A stretch of DNA of 64,000 nt. Source: Bacteroidales bacterium UBA4295. Lineage in GTDB: Bacteria; Bacteroidota; Bacteroidia; Bacteroidales; Paludibacteraceae. Positions 52,952-61,743 of the stretch are shown here, piece by piece. The notes below the pieces were generated by a model. It saw nothing but the letters and a program-made list of their open reading frames with translations. It did not search any database and was not told the DNA's origin. The first letter of the stretch is position 1. Every line of letters starts with the position of its first letter. Location of the stretch: NCBI GenBank assembly GCA_002395805.1, contig DGVB01000012.1, forward strand, positions 62,001-126,000, given 5' to 3'. The translations under genes were made by a program, and so were the position numbers.

Positions 52952-53853
52952 TTATCCTTGGCTCGCTGCAGGAGATACATAAGGAACGACAACCGCCCGA
53001 ATTCAGGTTCTGCGGACCATGCTTCGATGGCGGAAGCACGTCCTTCTTCAGAGACGGTTGGCCGCTGGGTGGCTTTCCAGTGATAGCCGCAGATGACATG
53101 TTTATCTCTGCCGGTAAGGGAGAGTTCCGGAGCGATGAGGCGGTATATTTCGTGGTCCTGGATGATATTTAATCCTTTCTCCTCAGCCGATCCGGATACT
53201 TTTTGCGCGTGCTGGCGGAACCGGTTAAGCGCCTCCGACACAAATGCCACCCGTCCCTGCAGTGCCAACCGGATCCAGAAGAGGCGGTCACCGCTAGCAG
53301 TGAACTGCGCTACCTGCGCCATATCCACCTGCTGCGCTGCATCGCGGCGGAAGAGCACCGCAGAAGCATTGCATATATTATTGTATGCGAGGAGATATTG
53401 CTTGACAAAAGAGAATCCGGCCATCAGAAAGTCCCGATTCCATCGGGTGTCACGGCTGCGTTCGATGGGTTTTCCTTCGCTGTCTATCCACTGACTATGG
53501 CAGAAAGCAAGGACGGCTTTATCCCGCTCGATGGCGTTTACCATACGGCTCAGGAATGCCGGTTCGGCTACGTCGTCGCTCTCTGCGATCCAGATATACT
53601 CGCCCGTAGCCTCTTTCAGTCCGCGCTCCCATTGCAGGAAAGTATTGCCGGAGTTCGATTCATTCACTATGAGCGTCTTCACTCGAGGGTCTTTGGCATA
53701 CTCGCGCAATATCGCCGCACTATCGTCCGTCGATGCATCATCCAGCAGAATGATTTCAAACTCCGGATAGTCCTGCGAAAAAATACTCTCCATACGCTCC
53801 TTCAAATACGGCGCATGGTTGTAATTGGGCATGATTACGGTAACTTTCTTCAT
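52945..53853 (-). CDS. Family 2 glycosyltransferase
   Basis: 302 aa. The start at 53853 (MKKVTVIMPNYNHAPYLKER) is the true GT2 beginning; upstream codons read through the promoter. Motifs are IILLDDASTDDSA, ATGEYIWIAESDDVAEPAFL (DxD) and an ASAVLFRRDAA segment. It is the first gene of the locus and overlaps the polymerase by 7 bp. Confidence 0.92.
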   Translation of the reverse strand: MKKVTVIMPNYNHAPYLKERMESIFSQDYPEFEIILLDDASTDDSAAILREYAKDPRVKTLIVNESNSGNTFLQWERGLKEATGEYIWIAESDDVAEPAFLSRMVNAIERDKAVLAFCHSQWIDSEGKPIERSRDTRWNRDFLMAGFSFVKQYLLAYNNICNASAVLFRRDAAQQVDMAQVAQFTASGDRLFWIRLALQGRVAFVSEALNRFRQHAQKVSGSAEEKGLNIIQDHEIYRLIAPELSLTGRDKHVICGYHWKATQRPTVSEEGRASAIEAWSAEPEFGRLSFLMYLLQRAKDKC

Positions 53854-53873
53854 AGCTCTAACACTTAAGTGCG

Positions 53874-53905
53874 CAAAGGTACTGCTTTTTTTTGAAATAT
53901 GCAAT
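53874..53905 (-). promoter_or_regulatory. Promoter of the polysaccharide locus
   Basis: Minus-strand ATTG (53902-53905), 20 nt, TACCTTTG (53874-53881), in the string AAAAAAAAGCAGTACCTTTG. Confidence 0.7.
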
Positions 53906-53909
53906 TTTT

Positions 53910-53941
53910 TTTGTGTATTTCAAATATTTTATATAATTTTG
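53910..53941 (+). promoter_or_regulatory. Promoter of the sulfatase-like gene
   Basis: TTTG (53910-53913), 20 nt, TAATTTTG (53934-53941), 16 nt before the start. Confidence 0.75.
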
Positions 53942-53957
53942 CAACCTATTTGAATTT

Positions 53958-55691
53958 ATGTGTATCCGTACTCTGAATAATACGTCTTGGGGAGCATGGC
54001 TCCGTTTTCTGCTGGTAGTCGGTCTGCTTGCCGCCAAATGTTTTTTATTCGACGCATTCGTTGATACCGGTTTATATATATCGCCGGCGAATAAAATCAG
54101 CAAATGGGCAGCAGCGATACTGCTGGCGCTTCCGGTCGTTTTCACGTCAAAGAGATGGCCTGTCTTTGTTTTGCTCGGCATTACCGACCTATGGCTCATC
54201 GCGCAAATTATCTATTATCGGGTAAACCACCTTTTCATCACATGGCATCTCTTTACCCTCACGGGAAACATGGATGGATTCTGGCGGAGTATCATTCCTT
54301 ATTTTGATTTCTCATTGCTGCTTTTTCCTCTTCTGACCTGTGTGGCTGCGGTATGCTGTTTATGGAAAGCGGCTCCTTTTCGATGGTGGGAGGTGTTGAT
54401 TGTTGTCGTGACGGGAATTTGCACCAGTTTCACCGGTTCGTACATGCGCTGGCATTATCATCGCCCGTATATCAACGGAGCTCCTTTTACATGGGAATGG
54501 GTTAATCCGTGCAGTGTACCGCAGGCATTTTTTGTTGATGTGAGCGAGAACGAGCGCAAAGCTACCCACTATATCCACCACCGCTCTGTGTTAGCCTATC
54601 CGCTTTTCATGGCGGCGGATTTTATCCGGTCATGGTCCACACGAAGTACACCTGCGGAACTGACAGCAGAAGAAGAGAAAGAGTTAGCCACTCTTATACA
54701 GCCCTATACCGAGCCCGAACCTTTGCAGGGGAATCTCGTCATACTGCTGTTAGAGAGTTTTGAAGGATGGGTATTGGATGCAAAAGATGTCTCCGGCAAC
54801 CCTATATGCCCTGCTATGAGCGCTTTTATCAGCTCCCATCCGCTGCTTTATGTCAGGGATGTGAAATCGCAAATCCAGTATGGTATGTCCGGGGACGGGC
54901 AACTCATCGTCAATACGGGGCTGTACCCCACTCTGGAAGGGATTGCTTGCGTTGATTATGACTATTGCACCTATCCCAATATTGCCCATTTCTTTCCCTA
55001 TAGTGCTATTGTCAACCCCTGCCGCAATGTATGGAACCAGCACACGATGACTCCCGCATATGGTTATCAGGACTTGATAGAACCGGACACGGACTATCGT
55101 TTCGCATGGTCAGACAGCACGATGATAGACAGATTAATAGAGACTATATCCGCTTCGTCTGTGCCTTCATGCGTAATGGGTATTTCTATCAACGGGCATC
55201 TTCCGTTCGACAGTTCGCCGGATAAAGAGGTCAATATTCCCGACAGCGTTCCACCCATTATACGGAGTTATATGCAGACGGCGCATTTCACGGACCGGCA
55301 TGTAGGGCGTTTTTTGGCATGGGCAGACACGGCCGTAGTGATGCAAAACAGTACGATCGCTATCACAGGAGACCACCGTATTTTCAATTGTAACATGAGC
55401 GATGAGGTGCGGGACTACGGTTTGCGCGCGAACCTGCCTTTCGGCACCGGTCAAGCCGGATGTCCGCTTATTATAGTCTCACCCCAAATAGACACGCTAC
55501 GAATAATAGAACAGGCAGAACAAATAGATATCTTCCCAACTATTTTGGATTTCATCGGGCAGAAATCTTATTTCTGGAGAGGATTTGGGCGGGACTTGAG
55601 AGAAGCGAATTTATCCGATGAACACGGCAATTATTCCGTTCACCGCTCCCTCTCCGACAAACTGATCCGTATGAATTATTTCAAGCAATGA
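53958..55691 (+). CDS. Phosphoglycerol transferase/LTA synthase-like membrane sulfatase-fold protein
   Basis: 577 aa. Five or so N-terminal helices (residues 10-165) are followed by an extracytoplasmic alkaline-phosphatase-fold domain: LVILLLESFEGWVL (metal-binding Glu), SQIQYGMSGDGQLIVNTGLYP (nucleophile region, Ser or Thr), GISINGHLPF and ITGDHR (metal site). Such enzymes move phosphoglycerol or phosphoethanolamine to glycans or lipids. The next gene is a glycerophosphodiester phosphodiesterase-like one, which supports phosphoglycerol chemistry. It overlaps that gene by ATGA. Confidence 0.85.
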   Translation: MCIRTLNNTSWGAWLRFLLVVGLLAAKCFLFDAFVDTGLYISPANKISKWAAAILLALPVVFTSKRWPVFVLLGITDLWLIAQIIYYRVNHLFITWHLFTLTGNMDGFWRSIIPYFDFSLLLFPLLTCVAAVCCLWKAAPFRWWEVLIVVVTGICTSFTGSYMRWHYHRPYINGAPFTWEWVNPCSVPQAFFVDVSENERKATHYIHHRSVLAYPLFMAADFIRSWSTRSTPAELTAEEEKELATLIQPYTEPEPLQGNLVILLLESFEGWVLDAKDVSGNPICPAMSAFISSHPLLYVRDVKSQIQYGMSGDGQLIVNTGLYPTLEGIACVDYDYCTYPNIAHFFPYSAIVNPCRNVWNQHTMTPAYGYQDLIEPDTDYRFAWSDSTMIDRLIETISASSVPSCVMGISINGHLPFDSSPDKEVNIPDSVPPIIRSYMQTAHFTDRHVGRFLAWADTAVVMQNSTIAITGDHRIFNCNMSDEVRDYGLRANLPFGTGQAGCPLIIVSPQIDTLRIIEQAEQIDIFPTILDFIGQKSYFWRGFGRDLREANLSDEHGNYSVHRSLSDKLIRMNYFKQ

Positions 55692-56368
55692 AAACAATCT
55701 TCCATTTTCTATTTGTTCTCTTCCTCGCAGCAATAATACAAGGCTGTACCCGCCAAGAATATATTGCCCATGCCGGCGGAAGTATACATGGATATTGCTA
55801 TTCCAATAGTTTGGAAGTGGTTCAGAATAGTTTGGAGCATGGCATTGATTTCATTGAACTTGATCTGTCCGTCACTTCGGACGGTCAGTTAGTAGCTTGG
55901 CACGACTGGAATTTCGAATGGACTTACGCTCCCACTCACGACGAGTTTATGGCTCGTAAGATCTATGGTCTGTTCACTCCTATTGATTTTCCGAGGATGG
56001 ATTCTATTTTATCCGCCAATCCGGGGCTCTCACTGGTAACGGATAAAATTTCCGATCCTGCCATTATTGATCAATGGCTTCATAAATACAAGAAATGAGT
56101 GTGGGTGGAGTGTTTTTCCGACGAGGATTATTTCACTCTTCAGAAGATGGGATACAACGTGTTAGCAAGTAAAGTGCCTCCTTATAAAACAGACACAGTT
56201 GCCGCCATCCGATGCTATACGTTCAATCGATTCCATTGTTCGGATTTGTCTCAACGCGACGGTGACTGCTTCGCACTCTTCGGCGGAGAGATCAGCCGCC
56301 ATAATGCAGACAGTCTCTTCGCCTCAGACCCGCGTATCCGGTTCGTTTACATCGATTTCTATGAATAA
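55688..56368 (+). pseudogene. Glycerophosphodiester phosphodiesterase-like lipoprotein, interrupted by TGA
   Basis: The first 136 codons encode a lipoprotein (IIQGC, Cys20) with GDPD motifs IAHAGGSIHGYCYSNSLEVV, FIELDLSVTSDGQLVAWHDWN. TGA at 56096-56098 stops it, yet the same frame goes on for 89 codons (VWVECFSDEDYFTLQKMGYNVLA ... RIRFVYIDFYE) that look like the rest of the barrel. One base change (for example CGA or AGA to TGA) explains it. TGA is a normal stop in other genes here, so recoding is not general. It is either a recent pseudogene, a sequencing error or programmed read-through. Confidence 0.8.
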
Positions 56369-56371
56369 AAA

Positions 56372-56410
56372 AAAGCCCGAAACGAATGTTCCGGGTTTCT
56401 TTGGTTCTTT
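56372..56410. terminator. Bidirectional terminator between GDPD-like gene and rpsP
   Basis: AAGCCCG-AAAC-GAAT-GTTC-CGGGTTT forms an 8-bp stem with one mismatch. A T-run follows on the minus strand (CTTTTTTTT, good for rpsP), and TTTCTTTGG on the plus strand. Confidence 0.75.
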
Positions 56411-56511
56411 TTTCTCGGGAGGAATGTCTGTCCAAAGGACGATATTCCGACCGAAAAGCGAAGGATAAAACGTAGCGTAATTGAGCGGCAGCGCCGCGAG
56501 TCACGCGAGTT

Positions 56512-57084
56512 TTAATCCTCGCGCGCCTCAGCTTCCTCTGCAGGAGCCTCGCCTTTAGCCTCTGCCTCAGCGGCAGCAGCTTCCTGCGCAGCCTCTTGAG
56601 CCGCAGCAGCGAGTGCAGCGTCTGCAGCAGCACGCTTCTCTGCGATAGCCGCAGCTTTAGCCTTGTTGGTTTCTACCTCTTGTGCGTGGAGAGCACGGGC
56701 TGCAGCAGCTTTCTTGTCTGCCTCTGCCTGGCTGATCTTGCCTGCCTTGGCATCCTTCTGAGCCTTCCATGCGTCGAAACGCTTCTGAGCCTCTTCCTCG
56801 CTGAAAGCACCCTTGGCTACACCGCCTTGCAAGTGCTTCATCAGCAATACACCTTCGTTAGAAAGGATCGTACGTACGGTGTCGGTCGGCTGAGCACCTA
56901 CGCCTACCCAGTACAACGCACGCTCAAAATTGAGGATAACGGTTGCAGGATTGGTGTTGGGGTTGAACGAGCCGAGACGCTCGATGTACTTGCCGTCACG
57001 CGGCGAACGGCTGTCTGCTACTACGATGTGGTAGAAAGCATAGTCTTTGTGACCATAACGAGCCAAACGAATTTTTGTTGCCAT
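56512..57084 (-). CDS. rpsP: 30S ribosomal protein S16 with long Ala-rich tail
   Basis: 190 aa. Residues 1-80 are the bS16 core ([40 protein letters not shown]...). The rest is an Ala/Glu/Lys-rich, probably helical extension ([33 protein letters not shown] ... EEAEARED), which many Bacteroidota S16 proteins also have. It is transcribed alone, with a perfect promoter and a terminator about 100 bp downstream. Confidence 0.96.
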   Translation of the reverse strand: MATKIRLARYGHKDYAFYHIVVADSRSPRDGKYIERLGSFNPNTNPATVILNFERALYWVGVGAQPTDTVRTILSNEGVLLMKHLQGGVAKGAFSEEEAQKRFDAWKAQKDAKAGKISQAEADKKAAAARALHAQEVETNKAKAAAIAEKRAAADAALAAAAQEAAQEAAAAEAEAKGEAPAEEAEARED

Positions 57085-57170
57085 TTGTTTTGGTTTGTTT
57101 TGTGGGCTTTGGATTACACGAATCCCTGCCCGGGTTAATACTAATGACGTGCTTTTACTCGAAAAGCCTG

Positions 57171-57202
57171 CAAAAGTACTGCTTTTTTTTTACATACACA
57201 AA
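57171..57202 (-). promoter_or_regulatory. Promoter of rpsP
   Basis: Minus-strand TTTG (57199-57202), 20 nt, TACTTTTG (57171-57178). Confidence 0.75.
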
Positions 57203-57207
57203 TATTT

Positions 57208-57239
57208 TTTGCATTTTTCATTTTTTTTTTGTAATTTTG
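57208..57239 (+). promoter_or_regulatory. Promoter of cca
   Basis: TTTG (57208-57211), 20 nt, TAATTTTG (57232-57239), 18 nt before the cca start. Confidence 0.75.
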
Positions 57240-57257
57240 CACCCGATTTTACAAATC

Positions 57258-58820
57258 ATGCGTATTTCCGATCCGAAAATAGAGAACCCTATACTGCATC
57301 TGATTGGCGAAGAGGCTGATCGGATGGGTCTGGAGTGCTATGTCATCGGCGGATGGGTGCGGGACCTCTTTCTGCATAGACCGTCCGACGATATCGATGT
57401 CGTGGTGGTAGCCCCCCAGCCCCCTGAAGGGGGAGAGAACTCCGGCATTGGGATTACATTGGCAGATGCGGTCGCGAAGCGGCTCGGCAAAGGAGCGCAT
57501 CTCGCTGTATTCAAGACCTACGGTACCGCGCAGGTGAAGAAAGGAGGGATGGAGCTGGAGTTCGTCGGTGCACGGAAAGAGAGTTACCGGCACGACAGCC
57601 GCAATCCGATCGTGGAAGACGGGACGCTTGAGGAGGATCAGAACCGGCGGGATTTTACCATCAACGCCATGGCGATATGCCTGAATAATGTACAAAGGGA
57701 CGATGTACAATGTACGAAGGCATTGAAGTACGGCGAACTGCTGGATCCGTTTGACGGGATAGGAGACTTGGAGCGGTGCATCATTCGTACGCCGCTGGAT
57801 CCGGATATCACTTTCAGTGACGATCCGCTGCGTATGATGCGGGCTATACGGTTCGCCACGCAGTTGGGTTTCAACCTCGACGGCGAGACCTTCGACGCTA
57901 TCGCGCGGAACAAAGAACGCATCGGTATCATCACCAAAGAGCGGATCGCGGAGGAACTGAACAAGATCATGCTCTCCCGCCGCCCTTCGGAAGGATGGCT
58001 GCTGCTGGACAAGACGGGTCTGCTGCCGCTCATCTTCCCCGAGCTGGCGGCACTCAAAGGCGTGGAGGTCAAAGAGGGACGCGGACACAAGGATGTCTTC
58101 TACCATACCCTCAAAGTGCTGGACAACGTGGCCTCCTTGCAGGATTCCTACAGCGAAGCGGTCTTACAGCAACGCGGTCCTGCAGGCGAGGCCGGTCCAA
58201 CAGCAAAGCGGTCCAACAGTCCGCAGGACGGTCTGTTATGGCTCCGCTGGGCGGCGCTGCTGCACGACATAGGCAAACCGCGCTCCAAGCAATGGGACCC
58301 GCATGCCGGATGGACCTTCCGGAATCATAACTACTTAGGCGCCAAGATGGTCCCTAAGATCTTCGCACGGATGAAACTGCCGCTGAACGAGAAGATGGAG
58401 TATGTCCGCAAGATGGTGGACCTCCATATGCGGCCGATCAACCTGATCGAGGACACCGTGACGGACAGTGCAGTAAGGCGTCTGCTCTTCGAAGCAGGAG
58501 ATGATATAGACGACCTGATGCTGCTTTGCGATGCGGATATCACCAGCCGGAACGAAGAGAAAGTGGAGCGATATCACCGCAATTACCAACTCGTCCGCGA
58601 GAAGATGATCGAACTCGAAGAACGCGACCGTATCCGTAATTTCCAGCCGCCGGTGAAAGGCGACGAGATCATGGCGATCCTGCATCTGGAGCCTTGCTCC
58701 ACCGTAGGAGAACTGAAAGCGGCTATCAAGGACGCTATCCTCGACGGCGTGATACCCAATGAATACGAACCCGCAAAAGAATATTTACTCAAACTCGCCC
58801 ATGAGCGGGGACTTTGTTAG
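57258..58820 (+). CDS. cca: CCA-adding tRNA nucleotidyltransferase with HD domain, carrying three repeat insertions
   Basis: 520 aa. The start at 57258 (MRISDPKIENPILHLIG) fits the promoter; the longer frame is not used. Nucleotidyltransferase motifs are VIGGWVRDLFL, SDDIDVVV and RRDFTINAMAI; the HD phosphohydrolase domain has WAALLHDIGKPRSK. It adds the CCA end, needed here because tRNA-Leu lacks an encoded CCA. In-frame repeats of all three families are present: PQPPEGGENSG (B), NNVQRDDVQCTKAL (A) and SEAVLQQRGPAGEAGPTAKRSNSPQD (C). Confidence 0.94.
   Translation: MRISDPKIENPILHLIGEEADRMGLECYVIGGWVRDLFLHRPSDDIDVVVVAPQPPEGGENSGIGITLADAVAKRLGKGAHLAVFKTYGTAQVKKGGMELEFVGARKESYRHDSRNPIVEDGTLEEDQNRRDFTINAMAICLNNVQRDDVQCTKALKYGELLDPFDGIGDLERCIIRTPLDPDITFSDDPLRMMRAIRFATQLGFNLDGETFDAIARNKERIGIITKERIAEELNKIMLSRRPSEGWLLLDKTGLLPLIFPELAALKGVEVKEGRGHKDVFYHTLKVLDNVASLQDSYSEAVLQQRGPAGEAGPTAKRSNSPQDGLLWLRWAALLHDIGKPRSKQWDPHAGWTFRNHNYLGAKMVPKIFARMKLPLNEKMEYVRKMVDLHMRPINLIEDTVTDSAVRRLLFEAGDDIDDLMLLCDADITSRNEEKVERYHRNYQLVREKMIELEERDRIRNFQPPVKGDEIMAILHLEPCSTVGELKAAIKDAILDGVIPNEYEPAKEYLLKLAHERGLC
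57411..57435. repeat. Family B palindrome inside cca
   Basis: CCCCC-TGAA-GGGGG (57420-57433) with flanking C and G runs; it codes PQPPEGGE. Confidence 0.75.
57688..57721. repeat. Family A repeat inside cca
   Basis: ATGTACAAAGGGACGATGTACAATGTACGAAGG: units ATGTACAAA, GGGACG, ATGTACA, ATGTACG, coding NVQRDDVQCTK. Confidence 0.75.
58150..58238. repeat. Five-unit family C array inside cca
   Basis: On the minus strand: GACCGTCCTGCGGACTGTTG, GACCGCTTTGCTGTTG, GACCGGCCTCGCCTGCAG, GACCGCGTTGCTGTAA, GACCGCTTCGCTG. The units have the same head (GACCG) and tail (CTGT) with variable inner hairpins. In frame on the plus strand, just before the HD domain. Confidence 0.88.
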
Positions 58821-58823
58821 AAT

Positions 58824-60761
58824 ATGGCAGAAGAAAACGAAATAAACTTGGCAGCCGTGGAATACGGCGAAGCGAACATCATTCACCTTGACGACATGGA
58901 GCATATCCGTCGGCGTCCGGGTATGTATATCGGTAAGTTAGGCGACGGCAGTCACTCCGACGACGGTATCTACGTGCTCATCAAAGAATCTATCGACAAC
59001 TCCATCGATGAGTACCGTATGGGTGAAGGCAAGGTGATTGAAGTAGAAATCAGCAGTCAGCCTTCAGATGCCAGCCATCAGATGGTACGTGTGCGCGACT
59101 ACGGACGCGGTATCCCTTTGGGCAAACTGGTGGAGGTAGTCTCGGTCCTCAATACCGGCGGTAAATACGACAGCAAGGCCTTCAAGAAATCCGTGGGTCT
59201 GAACGGTGTGGGTACCAAGGCCGTCAATGCCCTTTCTTCTTTCTTCGCCGTAGAGTCGTACCGCGAAGGCAAGATGCGCCGCGTGGAGTTTGCGCAAGGC
59301 AAACTGACCTCGGATACCGATATTGTGGACTACAACGGACCGGAGAAACGCGGTACGGTCATTGAGTTTGTGCCGGACGACAGCAAAGGGCTATTCGAGA
59401 ACTACCATTTCCGCGATGACTATATCGAGGAGTTGCTGCGCAACTATGCGTACCTCAATACCGGCCTGACGCTTGTCTATAACGGCAAGAAATTCGTCTC
59501 CAAGAACGGTCTGCTGGATCTGCTGACGGAGAATATGACGGTCTCTCCCCTTTATCCTATCATCCATATCAAGGGCGAAGATATCGAGATTGCCCTCACC
59601 CATACCGACCAGAACGGCGACGAGTACTACTCTTTCGTCAACGGCCAGCACACCATTCAGGGCGGCACCCACCAGACGGCTTTCCGCGAGGCGATCGGCA
59701 GGACGATCAAAGAGTTTTTCAACAAGAACCAGGAGCTGGCGGACATCCGAAACGGCGTGGTGGGAGCGATCGCCATCAACGTAGAAGAACCTGTCTTCGA
59801 GAGCCAGACCAAAGTCAAACTCGGTTCCAAAGACATGAGCCCCACCGGCGGCATCTCTGTCAACAAGTTCGTCAATGATTTCGTCAAACAGCAGCTGGAT
59901 AACTACCTTCATAAAACACCGCAGACCGTGGAGATCATGCTCCAGAAGATCCAGGACAGCGAGAAAGAGCGCAAGGCGATCGCAGGTGTGACCAAAGCGG
60001 CGCGGGAGCGGGCGAAAAAGAACCTCGTCAACAACCCCAAGCTGCGCGACTGCCAGATTCACCTCAACGACCCCAAACCCGTCAAGAGCAGCAAGGACGC
60101 GGACGACGATCTACGGCTGGAGAGCTGCATCTTCATCACGGAGGGTCTATCCGCTTCCGGATCCATCACCAAGAGCCGCGACGTACGTACCCAGGCCGTC
60201 TTCTCCCTGCGAGGCAAACCCCTCAACTGCTACGGACTGACCAAACAGGTAGTGTATGAGAACGAAGAGTTCAACTGTCTGCAGTCGGCGCTCAATATTG
60301 AAGACGGACTCGACGAGCTCCGCTACAACAAAGTCATCATCGCTACTGATGCCGATGTGGACGGTATGCACATCCGGCTGCTGATGCTCACTTTCTTCCT
60401 CCAGTTCTTCCCCGACCTGGTCAAGAAAGGACATGTCTATATCCTGCAGACGCCGCTTTTCCGCGTGAAGGACAAGAACCAGACGATATACTGCTATTCC
60501 GAGGAGGAGCGGCAGAAAGCCATCGCCAAGATCAAGACGCCGGAGATCACACGATTCAAAGGACTGGGAGAGATCTCGCCGGATGAGTTCAAGGGCTTCA
60601 TCGGTGCCGGTATCCGGCTGGACCAGGTAACCCTGCGTAAGGACGACAACGTCAAAGAACTGCTGGCCTACTACATGGGCAAGAACACCACCGAACGCCA
60701 ACAGTTCATCATCGATAACCTCGTGATCGAAGAAGACCGCGTAGAGGAAAATTACGAATGA
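58824..60761 (+). CDS. parE: DNA topoisomerase IV subunit B
   Basis: 645-aa type IIA ATPase subunit. The GHKL domain has [35 protein letters not shown] and [14 protein letters not shown]; the transducer follows. The TOPRIM region has [33 protein letters not shown] and [10 protein letters not shown]. It is near full length and resembles the Bacteroidota ParE branch more than GyrB. The usual EGDSA is EGLSA here, an odd substitution of a TOPRIM-adjacent Asp. It lies 3 bp after cca. parC is not in the window. Confidence 0.93.
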   Translation: MAEENEINLAAVEYGEANIIHLDDMEHIRRRPGMYIGKLGDGSHSDDGIYVLIKESIDNSIDEYRMGEGKVIEVEISSQPSDASHQMVRVRDYGRGIPLGKLVEVVSVLNTGGKYDSKAFKKSVGLNGVGTKAVNALSSFFAVESYREGKMRRVEFAQGKLTSDTDIVDYNGPEKRGTVIEFVPDDSKGLFENYHFRDDYIEELLRNYAYLNTGLTLVYNGKKFVSKNGLLDLLTENMTVSPLYPIIHIKGEDIEIALTHTDQNGDEYYSFVNGQHTIQGGTHQTAFREAIGRTIKEFFNKNQELADIRNGVVGAIAINVEEPVFESQTKVKLGSKDMSPTGGISVNKFVNDFVKQQLDNYLHKTPQTVEIMLQKIQDSEKERKAIAGVTKAARERAKKNLVNNPKLRDCQIHLNDPKPVKSSKDADDDLRLESCIFITEGLSASGSITKSRDVRTQAVFSLRGKPLNCYGLTKQVVYENEEFNCLQSALNIEDGLDELRYNKVIIATDADVDGMHIRLLMLTFFLQFFPDLVKKGHVYILQTPLFRVKDKNQTIYCYSEEERQKAIAKIKTPEITRFKGLGEISPDEFKGFIGAGIRLDQVTLRKDDNVKELLAYYMGKNTTERQQFIIDNLVIEEDRVEENYE

Positions 60762-60778
60762 CGAATTACGAATGACGA
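60750..60778. repeat. AATTACGAATGACG tandem repeat
   Basis: AAATTACGAATGACGAATTACGAATGACGAATG: 7-8 nt units spanning the parE stop and the next start. Confidence 0.8.
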
Positions 60779-61000
60779 ATGAAAGCGCTGATAGCATTCA
60801 TAGTAATGGCGATTCTTGTGCTCACGCTCATCGAGATCAACGAGCGAGTGAAGAAGTCGAAAGTCGAAAGACAAAAGACCGCGGCAGAGCCGCTAAAAGA
60901 TGAGGAATGCCAAAAAGAACAATCCGGACAGGAAGACTGCTCGGGATGCGGACTGATTGATGTCTGCGAGAAAGAAGAGAAAAAGGAAACGGGCCGCTGA
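60779..61000 (+). CDS. Small membrane protein with Cys cluster
   Basis: 73 aa. One N-terminal helix (ALIAFIVMAILVLTLIEI) is followed by a basic then acidic region with CSGCGLIDVC near the end, like small Bacteroidales single-pass proteins with a metal- or redox-active cysteine group. It is co-transcribed with parE and directly precedes a strong terminator that includes its stop codon. The function is unknown. Confidence 0.7.
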   Translation: MKALIAFIVMAILVLTLIEINERVKKSKVERQKTAAEPLKDEECQKEQSGQEDCSGCGLIDVCEKEEKKETGR

Positions 61001-61016
61001 AGCCCGTTTTTTTTTT
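60988..61016 (+). terminator. Intrinsic terminator after the cca-parE operon
   Basis: AACGGGC - 7-nt loop - GCCCGTT followed by eight or more further T residues. The stem contains the TGA of the small membrane protein in its loop. Confidence 0.92.
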
Positions 61017-61743
61017 ATTGTCTTACCGTAATATGGAAACAAGATTGTTTCCACTCATACTTGACGTATATCTTCCCTGCCCGCTGATGATTCAGCAGCA
61101 CCTGCCCCAACACTAATTTCAGATTATCCTCATGCATATACGCGTGTGTGCGCGTTACCTTATTATAACGCATATACGCGAGGTCGAACGTGGTGCCGTA
61201 GCAATGGCAGGATTGGGTCGTTGAATTGATATTGCCGCTTTTTTGCAGATACTTGATGTCTTGCTCCGTGCGGAGTACAGACGTGACATAAAACCGGTAG
61301 TGCGGCAGACCATTTCGGGCTAATATATCCGCCCATTCGGCTCCGATAGCCTCCAGTTCGCGGGCGGCGGAAGGAATGAGGTACGGTACCGAGTGGGTCA
61401 GACTATCCACGATATAATTCTCATTCGTCTTGATCTCCACCAGATGATGACGCATCTTCGCTGCGTCCTCCCTGTCTTTCGGCGGACGGGATAGACCGAT
61501 ACGACTGGCTACCTCATGCTGCTTCGCCTGCAGATCGTTGAACTTCGTCTTATAACTGAATGTCCGTCCGGGATACCATACCAGGCTGTCTTCGACGATT
61601 TCCGTGTCAGTTTGCGGCTTGGTGCCGCAGCTGACAAAGGAAATGACCGCTAACGCTATAAGACCGGCCATAAAAAGCCTGTATGACCGCTTCGCTGTAG
61701 GATCGCAACATGCGTTGCTGTCAGATAGACCATTCGAAGCCAT
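61015..61743 (-). CDS. DUF5715 family lipoprotein (M15-like)
   Basis: 242 aa from the first ATG, or 218 aa from Met at 61671. The signal/lipobox is FVSCG; with the first start, positive residues (AKRSYRLF) precede the hydrophobic stretch, so it is preferred. The body fits DUF5715, and the segment [18 protein letters not shown] ... [15 protein letters not shown] (SxHxxGxxxD-like) resembles the M15 D,D-carboxypeptidase zinc site. A murein role is inferred. The N-terminal 24 residues are written by a family C array. It overlaps cysS by 23 bp. Confidence 0.75.
   Translation of the reverse strand: MASNGLSDSNACCDPTAKRSYRLFMAGLIALAVISFVSCGTKPQTDTEIVEDSLVWYPGRTFSYKTKFNDLQAKQHEVASRIGLSRPPKDREDAAKMRHHLVEIKTNENYIVDSLTHSVPYLIPSAARELEAIGAEWADILARNGLPHYRFYVTSVLRTEQDIKYLQKSGNINSTTQSCHCYGTTFDLAYMRYNKVTRTHAYMHEDNLKLVLGQVLLNHQRAGKIYVKYEWKQSCFHITVRQ
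61661..61724. repeat. Family C array at the DUF5715 start / cysS end
   Basis: Units GACCGGCCATAAAAAGCCTGTAT, GACCGCTTCGCTGTAG, GATCGCAACATGCGTTGCTGTCA. Same head and tail as in cca and the GT2 gene, with different inner hairpins. Confidence 0.8.

Noticed and set aside
55688-56368. Genome-wide recoding of TGA
   Set aside because: TGA ends other clear genes here (for example prsW, the 73-aa membrane protein and the polysaccharide polymerase), so it works as a stop.
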